Shown here: one piece after another, positions 51,512 to 63,572 of the stretch | Layout: every line of letters begins with the position of its first letter | How positions within the stretch are numbered: the first letter of the stretch is position 1 | NCBI GenBank assembly: GCA_037447605.1 | Contig: CM074806.1 | Location: 3,500,112-3,564,111 of the forward strand | Origin: Zygnema circumcarinatum | Taxonomy: Eukaryota > Streptophyta > Zygnematophyceae > Zygnematales > Zygnemataceae | DNA: 64,000 nucleotides | Direction of reading: 5' to 3' | Translations under genes and position numbers: made by a program | Notes under the pieces: model-generated | The model's input: the letters and a program-made list of their open reading frames with translations, nothing else | Databases searched by the model: none | Told to the model about the DNA's origin: nothing

Positions 51512-51525
51512 GGCTAACCACATCC
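50021..51525. promoter_or_regulatory. Intergenic region with dense CGTAC motifs
   Basis: It lies between the pyrophosphatase and the YqgF-type gene, both on the minus strand. About eleven GTAC cores, many as CCGTAC or CGTACGG, occur between 50668 and 51052, with TGACGTC/CACGTC words near 50870-50905. A (GTCA)n microsatellite is at 51478-51508. The 5' exon of the pyrophosphatase may be hidden here. Confidence 0.45.
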
Positions 51526-54238
51526 CTACATGCCGCCATCCTCGTCCACGCAGTCCGCCTCCTCGGCGGCCGCAGGGAGGGGAGGAGCCGCCTCGCGGAG
51601 GCGCTGCCTTAGGCGGGGCTCGCCCGGCAGCACCAGCTGGGCGCCCCGTCCCTCGGACTCGTAGTAGGAATAGAGTAAATCCTGAACACATCAAACATGC
51701 CTGCGCTCATGTTCAACGCAACCACAAAGACCCTCGTGCCGTCTGTCGTGCTCATGGTAGCGATTGCACAAGAACTCAACATCCTAAGTGGTAAAACCTC
51801 CAATTTAACCTAACATACCCTCAATTTGGCAGCTTGAACAAAGCACCCTTTTTGACCCAAGTCTGGCAGGAGTGGCACAAACATCCTATCAGGGCAGTGT
51901 TCCAGCCGTAACCTGGCAGGTGACTTACCATAGCCGCATAAGCATCCGACTTTTGCTGTCTGGCCCTCTTGTTGACTCCCCTGCAGGACCCACCCTTCAG
52001 ACATTGAGTTCTATTGCTCAAGACTGTGTATTTACTTAAAATCAGTGTACAATCAAGGGAGCAAAGATGAAGCGATTGGCTCACAGAAAAAGCATGTGCG
52101 TCAGCGCATTCTTGGACGTGTTGAATTCGTCAAACAAGTAAACTCGCCATCCCCTGCATCCGACAACCATACGGCAGGGAAAGTTTAAACAGACTTTCAA
52201 TTTTACCAGCTCAACTGCACAACATAGGAGTAAATCCGGCTACCATTAAGGACGTAGCATAGAGAAAGGGGGTAACCGGAGTTAAGTCAACGAGTTTACA
52301 AGGCTACATAATGGATGGATGGAGTGGGTCGATGAATCGTATCGACTCACTTTTCAGCAGCCACATTCGATAAGTGCTTTGCATACTGCACAGTCTTGTA
52401 TGACTGCTGATTTTCTGAATAATCCCATGACCTTGGCAAACCCACAATGATCTCGTCAACTCCCTGCAACGCCAAGACGTTCAAATTTAGAGAGGGGTCG
52501 TCCTTTATTATCTGGCCCTTTCTGAGTAAAGTTCACTTCAAGTTTAATTTGAGAAAGATAGAAAACAAAGGGAAGCGGAATGAGGGAAAGTGGAAGAAAG
52601 GTACTCTCTTGGGAACAAGTGCTTCGCAACAGAAGACAGTCAAAGGAGGGAGAGAGGGGGTAGAGAGAGAGGACTGAGAGAGAGAAAGGTACCGACATGT
52701 TACACTTGGCAAAGGTATTGTCAAGCATCTGAAGAAAATAATACCTGGTCTTCAGCGTGTTCCATAATGGCGTTTGTCAGCTTTCTGCCTGACTTTTCCA
52801 ACACCTGCCACCAATTCCAGTGCAACGAATGCCGTTATCACAAGCACTGGATAGATAAACGTCGTAGCAACGTATGAGGTAATTGTTGAAATTCAGGATC
52901 AGGACAACATGGTTAACAGACCAATAATTGTTGAATTGGCTTAGCCTGGCACCTATATCTCGTCATTGCTTGACAAGGGCCAAGCACGAGAGGGTTCAAA
53001 AAGGTAGAATGATGCAATGAGGGCAGAAAGAGAGTCAGACCAAGACCATGCAGAGTGAAACTTATGGATGGTCAACGACTAGGAGGGTCAACGATTAGGA
53101 AGGTCAACGATTATCGTCCGGAGCATGACGGACTTGAAACCAGCTATGACGGAACAAGGATGCTTCAATCTTGCAATTGCTAGTGGGATGGCTGATTACA
53201 CAGCCATGTTTATAATTACAGATTTATTTGTTGGAGGCAAGACGTCCGAGGTCAAAATATAAAAATCGAACAGGATAGAGACTGAAGTTTAACAGTCAAT
53301 GTTTGTGCAAACGATCAACTTGCTAAATTTCCAGAACCCCCTTGCTAAAATTCCAGACCTCCCTTGAAGTGCTCATGTTTCTCCTCAACGCCAATTTTAC
53401 ATTTTTCCTATGAAGCGGCTAGCCTCACAGTGATAGGCCATGGCGCAAAGCCCTTGAAGGTGGCAGCAAGTCCCGTCCTCCTATCGCCCAAGTCCACGCC
53501 AAGCGATCGACCAACTGACCTCCCTGCACATCCGGTGACAAGCGACGCATTTGATGGCAAATCAAAGCCATCCGGAATCCTGGGAATAAACGCTGGTCGA
53601 TATCCTTGCCGTTGCCGCTCCATCCTTTTCGTTTCTACTCTAGGTTGAGATGATTCTTTGAAGTTGGGAGTGGTCTCCAGGGCCTCCAGAGTTCCATGTG
53701 GGTCCCTATCGCCTTCCAGAAGGTCGGACGATCCTGAACCTTCGTCTCTTAACGCCTCAATTTCTTGAGACATTTCCGATGCTCCCATGCCCTCGGGTAG
53801 CCTTCTCTCGGCGACTCCAGAAATGCATGCCCCATTGCCAGTTTCAAGTACCTCAGCAGGTATTGCAGCTCTTGTGCTAACGTCGAAGCGTGGTTCAGGA
53901 TGGGCACCATTCTCAGCCTGACCCTCCCTCTCATGTTCCGTTGAAGCAAGGCCATGCGCATCGCTCTCCACATCCCTCCGAATTTCCGGCATTTGCGGCC
54001 TTCTGGCATACCCTACCGGTCCCGCAACGCATCCCCTTTCTGCGCCCTCCCACCCTTGACGATTCCTCCATCCTCCTGCCCTTAAACTAGCGCAGCCCCT
54101 CCAGCAAGCAACATGTGACGTCATCTTGACGTCGCCCGCAGCAGCAGCAGCAGAGACGACGCCACTTGAGCTCAGCACCTCCATGGCAGTGCGCAGCGCC
54201 ACCCAATCACCCGCCGCCATGGCTCCCCCGCCCTGCAA
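51526..54238 (-). CDS. YqgF/RuvX-type nuclease with long N-terminal extension
   Basis: RNase H-fold protein of the YqgF family, which in bacteria processes pre-16S rRNA and was named as a putative Holliday junction resolvase. Six exons in phase: 53429-54238, 52745-52804, 52351-52463, 52085-52153, 51929-51980, 51526-51681; 419 residues. The domain begins near residue 245 (GVDLGDRRTGLA). Acidic catalytic positions appear kept: D249, E337 (VYLFDEFNTS) and D363 (KSDAYAAM); VDEIIVGLP is also clear. The first 240 residues are Ala-, Arg- and Glu-rich, with an Arg-containing N-terminus that could be an organelle transit peptide plus a disordered spacer. An alternative start is the in-frame ATG at 54220. 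It shares an intergenic promoter region with the RRM gene. Organellar location is inference. Confidence 0.85.
53064..53116. repeat. Three tandem GGTCAACGA(C/T)TA units
   Basis: About 17-bp units with the core GGTCAACGA repeated three times, located in intron 1 of the YqgF-type gene. Each contains TTGAC on the complementary strand, the core of WRKY-type W boxes. Confidence 0.7.
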
Positions 54239-54722
54239 ACCCTAAAAAGCGCACTCTCATCGCTCCCTGCGCCTTTAGTCCGCCTCCCCACCTTCCAGGC
54301 ACCTCGCCAATCAGGTTTGCAGGTTTTCACACGTGGCAGTCCATGCTTGGTCATTCTATCAGCCAATCATATTCGTAGATTGTACCACGTGGCAACCTCT
54401 GACTGGTCCGTACGGCACCTTTTGAATGCCCTCCCGGGTTCGTTCCAAGAGGGCGCCAGGTGGCGCCTCCCCGTCAGCGCCCGCCGTTAGCGGTCCCTCC
54501 CGTAGGCCCCCTCCTCCCGTCGTCGGGCGACGCCTTCCGGCCCTCCCATTGGTCCTATGACTTAGTAGGGCCATACCATTGGTCTTGCGACGTCGTACAG
54601 TATGGCCCTCCCATTGGTCCTTTGACGCCGTACGGTACGGCCTCACGCGGGACTGCGACCGCCCCCGCCGCCCATTCTCGTAACATGGCCCCGTCACGTG
54701 ACGTCGCGTCACATCACGTCAC
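54203..54722. promoter_or_regulatory. Bidirectional promoter with CCAAT boxes and ACGT elements
   Basis: This region spans the gap between divergent starts at 54238 (-) and 54883 (+). It holds CCAAT at 54203, 54307 and 54363 and its complement ATTGG at 54548, 54578 and 54613, CGTAC words near 54409, 54593 and 54630, and ACGT elements (CACGTG at 54695, ACGTC at 54701, CACGTC near 54716). CCAAT boxes are NF-Y sites, and ACGT cores are bZIP or bHLH sites. Function is inferred from arrangement. Confidence 0.55.
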
Positions 54723-54882
54723 AGGTCCAAGTCTCCGGGAAGCTTGGCGCGTAGCGGGAAGGGGAGGGAGCCATCTACCAGGGCGCTCACCCTCCCTGCC
54801 TCCCTCCCTGCCGGCCTGCCTGCCTGCTTGCCTGCTGACGAGGGAGAGGGAGAGGGAGGGGCGCGCCTCCCTCCTGCAAAGC

Positions 54883-57800
54883 ATGGTGGCGGTCCTGGCG
54901 GGGAAGTCCACGGACCTCTGCTCGTTAGGGAAAAGCAAAGGATCGGGAGGGGGCAGCTCGGTGGGTTCCGGGGGGACGAGGGCGGGGAGCGGAGGGAGGA
55001 AGGTTGGGGGGGAGGGGGAGGGAGAGGGGGAGGGAGAGGGGGAGAAGGAGGGGGAGGGGGAGGAGGTGAAGGGGAAGGGGTGGAACGCGGAGGTGGAAGA
55101 AGATGATCGCAAGTCAGGGGATTTGACAACGAGCTTGGACGGTATGAGTGGTTACAGCTGTATGCTGAAAGGTTCAAGTTTGGAACAAGTGAGTGGAATT
55201 CAGGCTTGGGGAGAAGGTGGAAGTGTTGGAGAGAATGTGGTGCGTAGTGCGTTGATTGATCTAGCTGAGACTAGCAATTCGGGAGGTGAAAAGTCACTCA
55301 TGTGGGAGACGGCAACAGGCAAGCAGGCAGATAGGCAGACGCTGTGCGATGCGTTGCCAGAAGGAATGCCGCTTAGAGAAGAGGAGGTGGAAAATGCGTG
55401 TTGTTCATCCGAAAGTCTGGATCATTGGCAACAGACGGCTCCAGCAGTTACGAACGGTGGAGGAGATATAGAAAATGTTCATCATATTTCATCACGCGCC
55501 AGCATCTGTCGAGAATTGAAGGAACGCAGTGAGAATGAAGGAACACCAGAGGAACTAACAGAATGTGGTGATGTCGTGCGAGCGCCGAATGGTAGCCAAT
55601 ATAAGCAAGGAATGACGCTTGATTTTTCATTAACGGAGCAGCGGACCACCGTGTTCGAGAAATTGGCTGCCAGTGCCGAAGATGAAGATTTGGACGCTGA
55701 AGTGCAGATTAATGATGAGATTACAAAGAGAGAGAACAGCGTTGAAGTACAATTGAAACATGGTGCAATTGACAGTAAGTTTGAAGCAAATGCAGCACCG
55801 GCGTCAAGTGTGGCAGCGGCTGCTGCTGTTGTGGAAGAAGATCAAGGCTTCAGATCGAGTGAAAAAGGGACAATGAATGGTGCCGGAGATGAATCTCGTA
55901 ACCGAGATCGTTCCAACTACGAGAGTGTGAAGGTACACCCTTATGCCTCTGGTTATGTCGGCTACCAGGTTCCGATTCCCCAGGTTACTGCCCTGGACAA
56001 CTTTAAAGAACAAACAACTCCTGCATTTGATGATAGGAATAGTGTGACGTCCATTTGTCAAAAAGTTATATCAATGGTCTACGGATGAGTCTACGTGAGC
56101 TGCGCTTGTCCAGTACAAATCAAACATAAATCATACGTTATGGTTCTTCCAAGGAGAGGTTTTATAGATGATGTTCGTAATGTCTTAAGGAGCAGGCAGG
56201 CTTGCCGCATGGGTGATCATTTGCCGTGGTTTGATGTTTCGACCAATCATGCGATGTTTCTGTGTAGTTGAAGCCAGTCACGCTTGAGTTTTTTATGATC
56301 AGGAAACCTTGAGTCCGCTGTAGGTCTGCTCTTGTTAGACAAGGATTGCGGGACTGCAAGGGTTGGAGGAGTGGGTTACATGAGAAGTATGGCAGTGTTG
56401 AGATTGAAGTCATATGAATACAAGAGACCAGCTGGGCTTAGCTGGGCTTCAGTGGGTAGAATTTTAGTGTTGTTGTTTTGTAAACCTGTTCCTATTTTAC
56501 TTAGGGGACGTAGGCTTGATCCTTGGTCAATGTTGCCCCAAGTCCCAACATATAAGTCTATAGTTTTCTATGGCTTAGGAGCTTTTGGTGCCGATTGAAA
56601 CAGACTATTTCCCTTAAGATATGTTTGTTAAATTCTACATGCTCGGGAAATGAGCCTTTTCCCATCTTAAAACTGCTCTCGTGGGTTGGGCTGGGCTTCT
56701 ATTTTTTACTGATCAACGACTGGGACTGTGTGTGACGTCTGGGCTAAACAGCGAGAGGAAGGTAAGCCTTCAAATGTTCTCTTCATTGGAGTCAGCTTGC
56801 AACATCAATGGGGCCGCTCTCGTTGAACTTAATGTAGGGAGGTATCCTGCAATCCTTCACATGGACAAGAATAAGCCATTTCGGCATTTGATTGGAATGT
56901 GAATTTGTCTCCAGGCGCTGGAGGGGAGGCGCAGAGGCCCGTGGGTGATCTATGTATCCGGGGCTTAGCGTGGTGCACGACGGAAGACAGCCTTCGGACA
57001 TACTTTTCTCAGTTTGGAGAGGTTTGACTTCACTTTCTCATCAAAATAAAAGAGTATTCTAAGATGTTTGAATACTTTTTGACTTCATCCCTGCCTTTGC
57101 TTTCCAGCAGATTGTTGTTCATTTCGAATTGTGAGTTAGTTAGAGCTTTGAGCTTAGTTTTGCAATCAGGCACAATATGCTTGTTCTTTGGCTGACTGGT
57201 AATTGAAATGAGGCTTCCTCTGGAGATCATAAGGATTCAACAACGTAAAATGTGCAGGTTAGCCTGTGTGCTGTCAAGACTGGATCTGACGGGAGATCCA
57301 AAGGTTACGGTTTTGTGAATTTCAAGTAAGAACTAGTGGATTCTCCTCTCTTGTTGATCCTTGACCAGAGGTCGACTTTGGTAATTCAATCATTTTGGGA
57401 AAACATGTTTCTGGCCAATTGAGCAACAAATTAGAACAGTAACCAAATCAAATGGACTTGAAAATTGTACACAAGTTGGGAGTCTTGTGAACTGACAAAG
57501 TCTCCTTGACTTTTCGATTGGGTGTTGCAGAGACGTAACTTCCGTTGACCGAGTCCTTCAGCAAACGCACGTGATCGATAATCGTCAGGTATGCACCAAT
57601 TCTGCGTAATGAAATAAACATCTTAATTGTAGAAGTGTGTTTTTTGTTCATTGTTTGTGCTCCTTGAGACTCACTTCAACCTGCTGACTTGCAGGTTGAA
57701 GTGAGACCTCCCCGCGAAAGGCAAGAGCAGACAGGCCCAATCGCAAGAGAAAGACCCCCTCTCCCGCAACCCCTCAGCCGCTCTCAATCCGCAGATCGAG

Positions 57801-60800
57801 TGGCGGTCCTTGAAGGGGAGCTTCTCCGCCGCTGCTTTGTGGGCCTATTGCCTGCCAACGCGACGGACCAACAACTACACAATCATTTTTCGCAGTGCGT
57901 ATACTTTCTTGCTTAGCATATGTGCACAACCATGCGAATCAGCTCAGTTGAAGCTTGCGATCGCTGGGCTCATTTGCAGGGAACCGGGTGATGTGATTCC
58001 ATGGATGGTCTGTCGTGATAGCTCGTTGTGGAGGAAATGTGCAGATTTGGGAAGGTGCGAGAAGTTTTTCTGCCGAAGCCGAATAGAGGCTTCGCATTTG
58101 TGACATTTGAGACAGACGAGGCAGCACGAGCCGCTCTCGAGGTGAAGAGTGTGCTACTTCATGTTCTGCAGGGGGGATACTCGTCAATGGGGGGGAAAGT
58201 GACTGCATGGAAGCTTTAGTGGGCTGATCAGGGCTCCGACATTTCCTTGACTATTCATCTGGTCTTAAGTTAGCAAACCCTGGCAATGCAGGATTTAGGC
58301 TCAGTCTGCTGCATTCAGAAGATTGACGAGGTGAAGTTGTCGCCCTTGTCTTCCGTAGTCCTAAGCAAAATGATGGCCCGGTCCTCGCAGGTAGAGCAAC
58401 ACGAAGTGAATGGAGTGCTGCTGCAAGTGAAGTCGCCAACACCAAAGCAACCGCCACTGAACCTGTCAGACACTGCACCTCGGCGGTCTACTTCTCCTAC
58501 AGGGTCAGCTATATTCCTACAGATGCTTGCTGTGGAATTTGCTCATTTTTTGAATTGCTTGTCACTGAGACGTGAGAAGTGCAACGGTCTTCATTTATCA
58601 TCATAAGGAAGGGACTTCAATAGCTGCCTGTGAGGAGACACGCCGACCTGTTGGGCTTGGTTATTTGACAGTATCCCTGCTTGGAAACTTGTGTCTGAAT
58701 GTATCTAATCAGGCACTTCCTTGTTTTGCACAGCGTGTTAAAAATTTGTGAAGTCTAATTTATGATGGAGTTAGTGACATTAATTTCCCATAAAGACACG
58801 TTCACAACACCTATGTGCCCTGAAAAAAGGTGTATTGTTTCACTCTTGGGTAACTATAATGTAACAAGTGTGCCAGACCAGACTTTGTCTCTGCAAAGTG
58901 CGGAGGAGTCGCAGCACGCTGAAGCTTGCGGTGAATCTATTTGGCTGCAGTTTTCGCACGGACTGGTTTCTGTTTGGTGTTTGATATCTCGTGATTAGGA
59001 CACAGATGCCGACTGAAAAATCGAAACGACTTTCTATTCTACTAAAAACGATCAGTTACGCACTAACGAGTGTCGACCTACGTGATGTCCTTTTGTTCCA
59101 GTGAAAAATGTCTAGCATTGGAAATTAGAAACTTGCAAGGGTGGTCATGCTCTCTCCTCCTATCTGTCTGTGCAGGTCCGTGGGTTCTGCAAGTTCCCGG
59201 GGTTCAAGTTCCGCAGTTCGCCAGAGAAGCCATGGCGGCGCGGGCCGCTCCCCCAGTCCTGCAAAGGGGATGAAAGCACGGCATCACCGGACTCCTTCTC
59301 CCGCCAAGTCAGGGAGCAGTTACTCGGGGGGGTCTTCGCCAATTGTGAATGATACGATGCCAGGTCAGCTGAGGGCAGGCGGGCCTGCAAGTTTGTGTCT
59401 CCTCCGCACATTCAACGTTTCAGGTTTTCTTGATGTAGGCTTGAGATCGTCCGAGTCTCAGTGATCTATGCGAACGAAGAGGTGTGCTTCGGGAAGGGAG
59501 TGCTTGTAGTTGTTGCCATAAGCATCAATTCATCAACCAAACAGAAACCCCCCTGCCTGAAGGTCGCTTGGCATGTCTTTACCAGTACATCCCATGAATC
59601 TGCTCCCTAATGCGCCACCTTGGCATCATCTTGTGGGCTGTTTGTTTTTCAGACATCTCCAACCTCCCCTTGCCCCTGCATGCGAGTGTGGCGGCTATGC
59701 AGCAGCAGCTGCAAGCAGCCCAAGCGGTGCAGCTGCAGGCCCACATGGCCCAGCTTCAAATTCAGGCCCAACTGCAAGCCCACATGGCCCAAGCAGGGGC
59801 CTACTGCGGGGGGTTCGGCCCAGGGATGGCCCTCCCAACCCACATGCAGGATCATCTGCATCATCATCCTGCTGTCGGAATGATCATGGCAGGAGTGGGG
59901 CCCAATGGTGGAGCAGCGGGTGAAACTGATGCATCGACCGGTTTTGAGCAATCAATGGAAACGATGTTGCCGATGGGGTCTCCCATGGGACCAAGCTTTG
60001 GACCAGGAATGGGAGGGGCTATGGGGGGAGGGATGGGAGGTGGCATGGGTTCACCCATGGCGGGCATCATGGGCCCGGGCATGGCCCACATGAGAGGCAT
60101 GGGGCCAGTCCATGGGTACGGTATGGTAGGGGGGATGCATGTGCTGCCAACTATGCAGGGTGGGCCTCCCATGCACATGGGAATGCCCGTTGGTGTGCCA
60201 CCTGGCAGTAGTATGATGTCTCTCCAAATGGGTCCACAAACGGTTGGACCCTTGAGTCACCAAGTCAGCCCGGCTAGCCAAGTGCCGCAGCTGTTTGTTA
60301 GTAATCTCCACTTCAGCACGACATGGCAGGTACGACATGGCTGGCAGACTTCATTGACCTATAGACCCACATTCTGGCAACTCTTCCCAAAGCAACATGC
60401 AGTTAAAGGGGGTGCTGCTTTATACGGGCAGACCATACAGAGCACTCTAGGGCAGGTTTCTCGGAGTTTCTATACAGAGGATGAAGGTGTGGAGTTGAGA
60501 CGTCCGCATTGGATGATGTGATGTGTGCAGGAGCTCTGTGAGTGGTTAGGACAGTATGGTGCTATCATTCGTGCCGATATGTTGAAGGATGACAAGGGCC
60601 AGCCGCGGGTGAGTGCCTCTTAACCTCCACCATTTGTGAGCTTCAAATTTCAAGTATGACTTCCAAAAGCAGTTTAAATAGTGCCAGCTTACTCTTCTAT
60701 TCCTTGTACCGATCTCAATTCAACATACGAGTTGCTTATTAATGGGAATTTGAAAGATGGAATTTCCTGCTGAGAGTTGAATGAGTGAGTCGGACAAACC

Positions 60801-61351
60801 GGTAGTTGGTGATTACGGGAGGAGCTTTTGTCGGGTTCCTTCACCCGAAAAAAGGGATGTGGTTCTCAATGAAGTTGCGCCGAACTTACATTGTCTGCAG
60901 GGAAAGGCCACTGTGCGGTTCAGTTCGATCGCAGACGCCACCGCGGCAGTGAGCAGCCAAACTTTTCATATCACTGTTTTTATTGTTTGCGCTGCTGAGC
61001 TTTAGGAATGGCATCCTTCTTCGTTGGACCCTTCTTTGTTGACAATGCTCCCTAGAAGTGCCACTTTTCTACTTTTCTGCTTGTTTTGAGGCACAGCTCG
61101 ATAAGTTATGATGAGGTGAGGACTTCCCACCGCATGCTGTAAGGTCTTGCTGAAAGACTGCCTTTGATGACATTTTGCACACTTCTCTTGACACACTATG
61201 AATATGCATTGGAAGCAGAATGACAGAACGGCTGACACGTGCGATGGAGCAACCCCCCCTGGTGGTTTGATTGCAGATGACGATGGCAAACAACCAGATG
61301 TTCAAGGGACGGCAGATCTCTGTAAAGGTAGACAGCACAGCCCGCGCGTAA
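54883..61351 (+). CDS. hnRNP M-like RNA-binding protein with three RRMs
   Basis: Probable nuclear RNA-binding protein in splicing or mRNA handling. Thirteen exons keep phase: 54883-55932, 56752-56761, 56915-57021, 57258-57325, 57531-57588, 57695-57894, 58045-58141, 58391-58503, 59176-59363, 59653-60329, 60531-60608, 60901-60948, 61277-61351; 922 residues. Order: disordered acidic head (1-350); RRM1 from about 365 (RNP2 LCIRGL, RNP1 KGYGFVNF); RRM2 from about 478 (CFVGL, GFAFVTF); an SR-like linker with RSPSPAK and RTPSPAK; a Gln-rich then Met/Gly-rich stretch; and C-terminal RRM3 (LFVSNL, GKATVRF). The Met/Gly linker before a last RRM is the layout of animal hnRNP M; orthology is not shown. 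The join of exon 1 through a 10-nt exon rests on phase and splice sites only. Without that join, the first exon stays open to a TGA at 56086-56088. An in-frame ATG also exists at 54460. Confidence 0.8.
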
Positions 61352-62039
61352 AGCAGCAAGCAATCACGGCCAGGAACACTGTTTTGGAGGGCCTACACTT
61401 GATGGCATGACGAAGCCATTGCATGTTTCAAGTTGAAAGCAGGGTCGCAGTTCAATGCTGTTATTGAAGGCTGTGAACCCATCATGAGAGACACAGTATG
61501 GTGAATTGTACGTTCGATCCTCCCCAGAGTTTCCCCATTGGAAGCTGACGAGCTTGAGCGCCTCTGAGCATCAGACAAGGCCTTGTCCATGGTCGTCATC
61601 CCCGCGAGGAACGCCATCACCGGCGGTGTCAAGTGCACGAAGTGTCCTTGATCGCTGCCTGTCAAAAAAGACGTTGCCTTTGTTGGCCAGCTGTAGTTCG
61701 TGCAATGCCCAAGAGTAGTTCGCACGTGGCTCACGTAGGGGACATTCTTTTTTTAATTATTTTATGTTATACTTGCATTTTTCATTCTTTTTTTTTGGTC
61801 CAATACACTCTCGTTTACCAATTTCCTTATTTCCATTTTTGATTTTGTTTCTATTTTGCAGAAGTGTATTTTTTGCATTTTGTGACTTCCGTTGTCAAGA
61901 AAAGGAATGTTTACACTCGAACTTAATTCGCTCTTGTTGTTCTTGATGCAGTCATATGTTGGCTTACTGTTAAGGAAAAATAATTGGTTTGTTGCTGCGG
62001 TTGGCTGCCTCTGTGTAGTAGCGGACTTCAAATCATTGA
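61352..62039. other. 3' flank of the RRM gene
   Basis: Downstream sequence with T-rich tracts (61745-61860) suited to a 3' UTR or terminator region. Open frames on both strands here have no splice-supported similarity. Confidence 0.5.
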
Positions 62040-62470
62040 CAACTGTTGCCCATTGGTTGGTGGACCGAGCCAGCCATTGGCAATGGTTGCGAGCATTGCT
62101 TAGAAAGCCAAGGCAACCGCTGTCTGCGGGCACAACCAGCAGTGACATGGTCGACTACCAGTGGTTGGCAATGATTGCAACAATCGGTTTGCCAATGACT
62201 GCAACTGCTGGTTGGCAATGTTGCAAGTCACTCCCACTCATTGATTCGGTCCGGCAACCAATGGTTGCAACCATTGGCACTAATTGTCAACCATTGAATC
62301 GACTGGTTACAACCCCACGGAAGCGGTTGGCTAGGTCCGTCAGCCAATGGTTGCCACCATTGGCAATGGTTGTGTTAGCTTGCTACTCAATGGTGGCAAC
62401 CATTGCCAATGGCTGGCTCGTTTCGCCAACCAATGGTTCCAACCGTTGAATCCAATGATCGCCGATCATT
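62040..62470. repeat. Palindrome-rich CCAATGGTTG/CAACCATTGG array
   Basis: More than ten degenerate copies of CCAATGGTTG and its complement CAACCATTGG lie in mixed orientation over about 430 bp. A perfect 20-bp palindrome is at 62258-62277, and GATCATTGATC-like words lie near 62457-62480. It does not match a transposon end or tandem satellite known to me. Confidence 0.8.
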
Positions 62471-63572
62471 GATCGGTCATCCCAGCCAAAATACCACCCG
62501 CCCGCCGCCGTGATCGTCCAGCCCGTGCAAGACTGCCACGTGGAAGACCGTACCCATTGACCATTACGTTGACTTCTCGCCACCGAATATTCCACAATCC
62601 GATATTTCAATATGGCCTGTGCTGACGTCAACTAGATCACGCGGCAGTGTCCCATAAGCTGGAAATCGAGCGTTTTCAGGTTTCTGTCGTTTTCCGCGGC
62701 CCGTCCTCCCAGGGTGCCACGTGGCATCCGTCCTTTACGGTTGCCCAGGCGGCGGCCCTGATTGGCGGCGGGCGCGTGCCGGGGCGGGCGGGGACCCTTG
62801 TCGCATTTGGCGTCGGGCGGCTGCGCCTCCTCGCCGACGGCGAGCGCGGACAAACGGACGGTTAAGATCGCCCCCCGCGACTTTATCGGACGCTCTGTCA
62901 CGTGGCCCCTCCGCTGGTCGAACGGCACTCGATAAAGTCACCGTCACGTAGCGTGACATCGCGCCGAGCGTTGTGATCGTCAGCGAACTTGCTGTCAAAC
63001 ATGGTCCAATAGTGGAACGCCACGTGTGAATTTATAGACGTGGCAGAGTGTGTTTGGTTGAATGGTCGACTGTAGCTCGCAATGGAGAATGGACATCCGT
63101 AGTGGCTCGATGGATGGATGGCGCAAGTCGTATCATGCGCATACATGCCATGCCCTGCCCTGTCATGCCATGCGGCTGCCCTTGGCTGGGTGCACTCAGC
63201 CAGGCGTCGTCTTGAAAGTGGGGAGAAAGGCTGGCGGGGCTGCAGGGGGGGGTTGCTGTCCGCGGGCTGCAGGATGATGGGACAGGCGTTATGGCTCCTA
63301 TGTTGCAAGGACGGAGATATGTGCAGGAGGTCGACATGAGGCAGGCTTAGCTCATTTAGTGTGGATTATGTGTCCGCAAGCAGTCTGCTTGTGAGGAGTG
63401 AGTTAAGTAGAGCATTTCGTCGGCAACTTTGACGGCTTTGGAGAAGACCTTGTGTCTTGAGATTGAGATTTATTCATATTATATTAGGTTGCGAAGAGTA
63501 GGAATTTGGTAGAGAAAGTTTTGCGTTTCTGGTTTTGTAAAGCGATAGTCTTTTATCTGGTTTGGTTGCGGA
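62471..63572. promoter_or_regulatory. GC-rich promoter region upstream of the last gene
   Basis: It contains CACGTG words near 62537, 62719, 62900 and 63022, TCACGTAGCGTGA near 62944, and a low-complexity CATGCC stretch at 63140-63180. No exon is clear, and the 5' UTR of the gene at 63573 probably lies at its right end. Confidence 0.4.

Noticed and set aside
54460-54882. Earlier in-frame ATG (54460) as the start of the RRM protein
   Set aside because: The added 141 residues translate promoter-like sequence with CCAAT and ACGT elements and Pro/Arg-rich low complexity; the ATG at 54883 is more plausible, though not proven.
61393-61734. 113-codon minus-strand open frame after the RRM gene
   Set aside because: No similarity and no splice support; lies in the presumed 3' UTR of the RRM gene.
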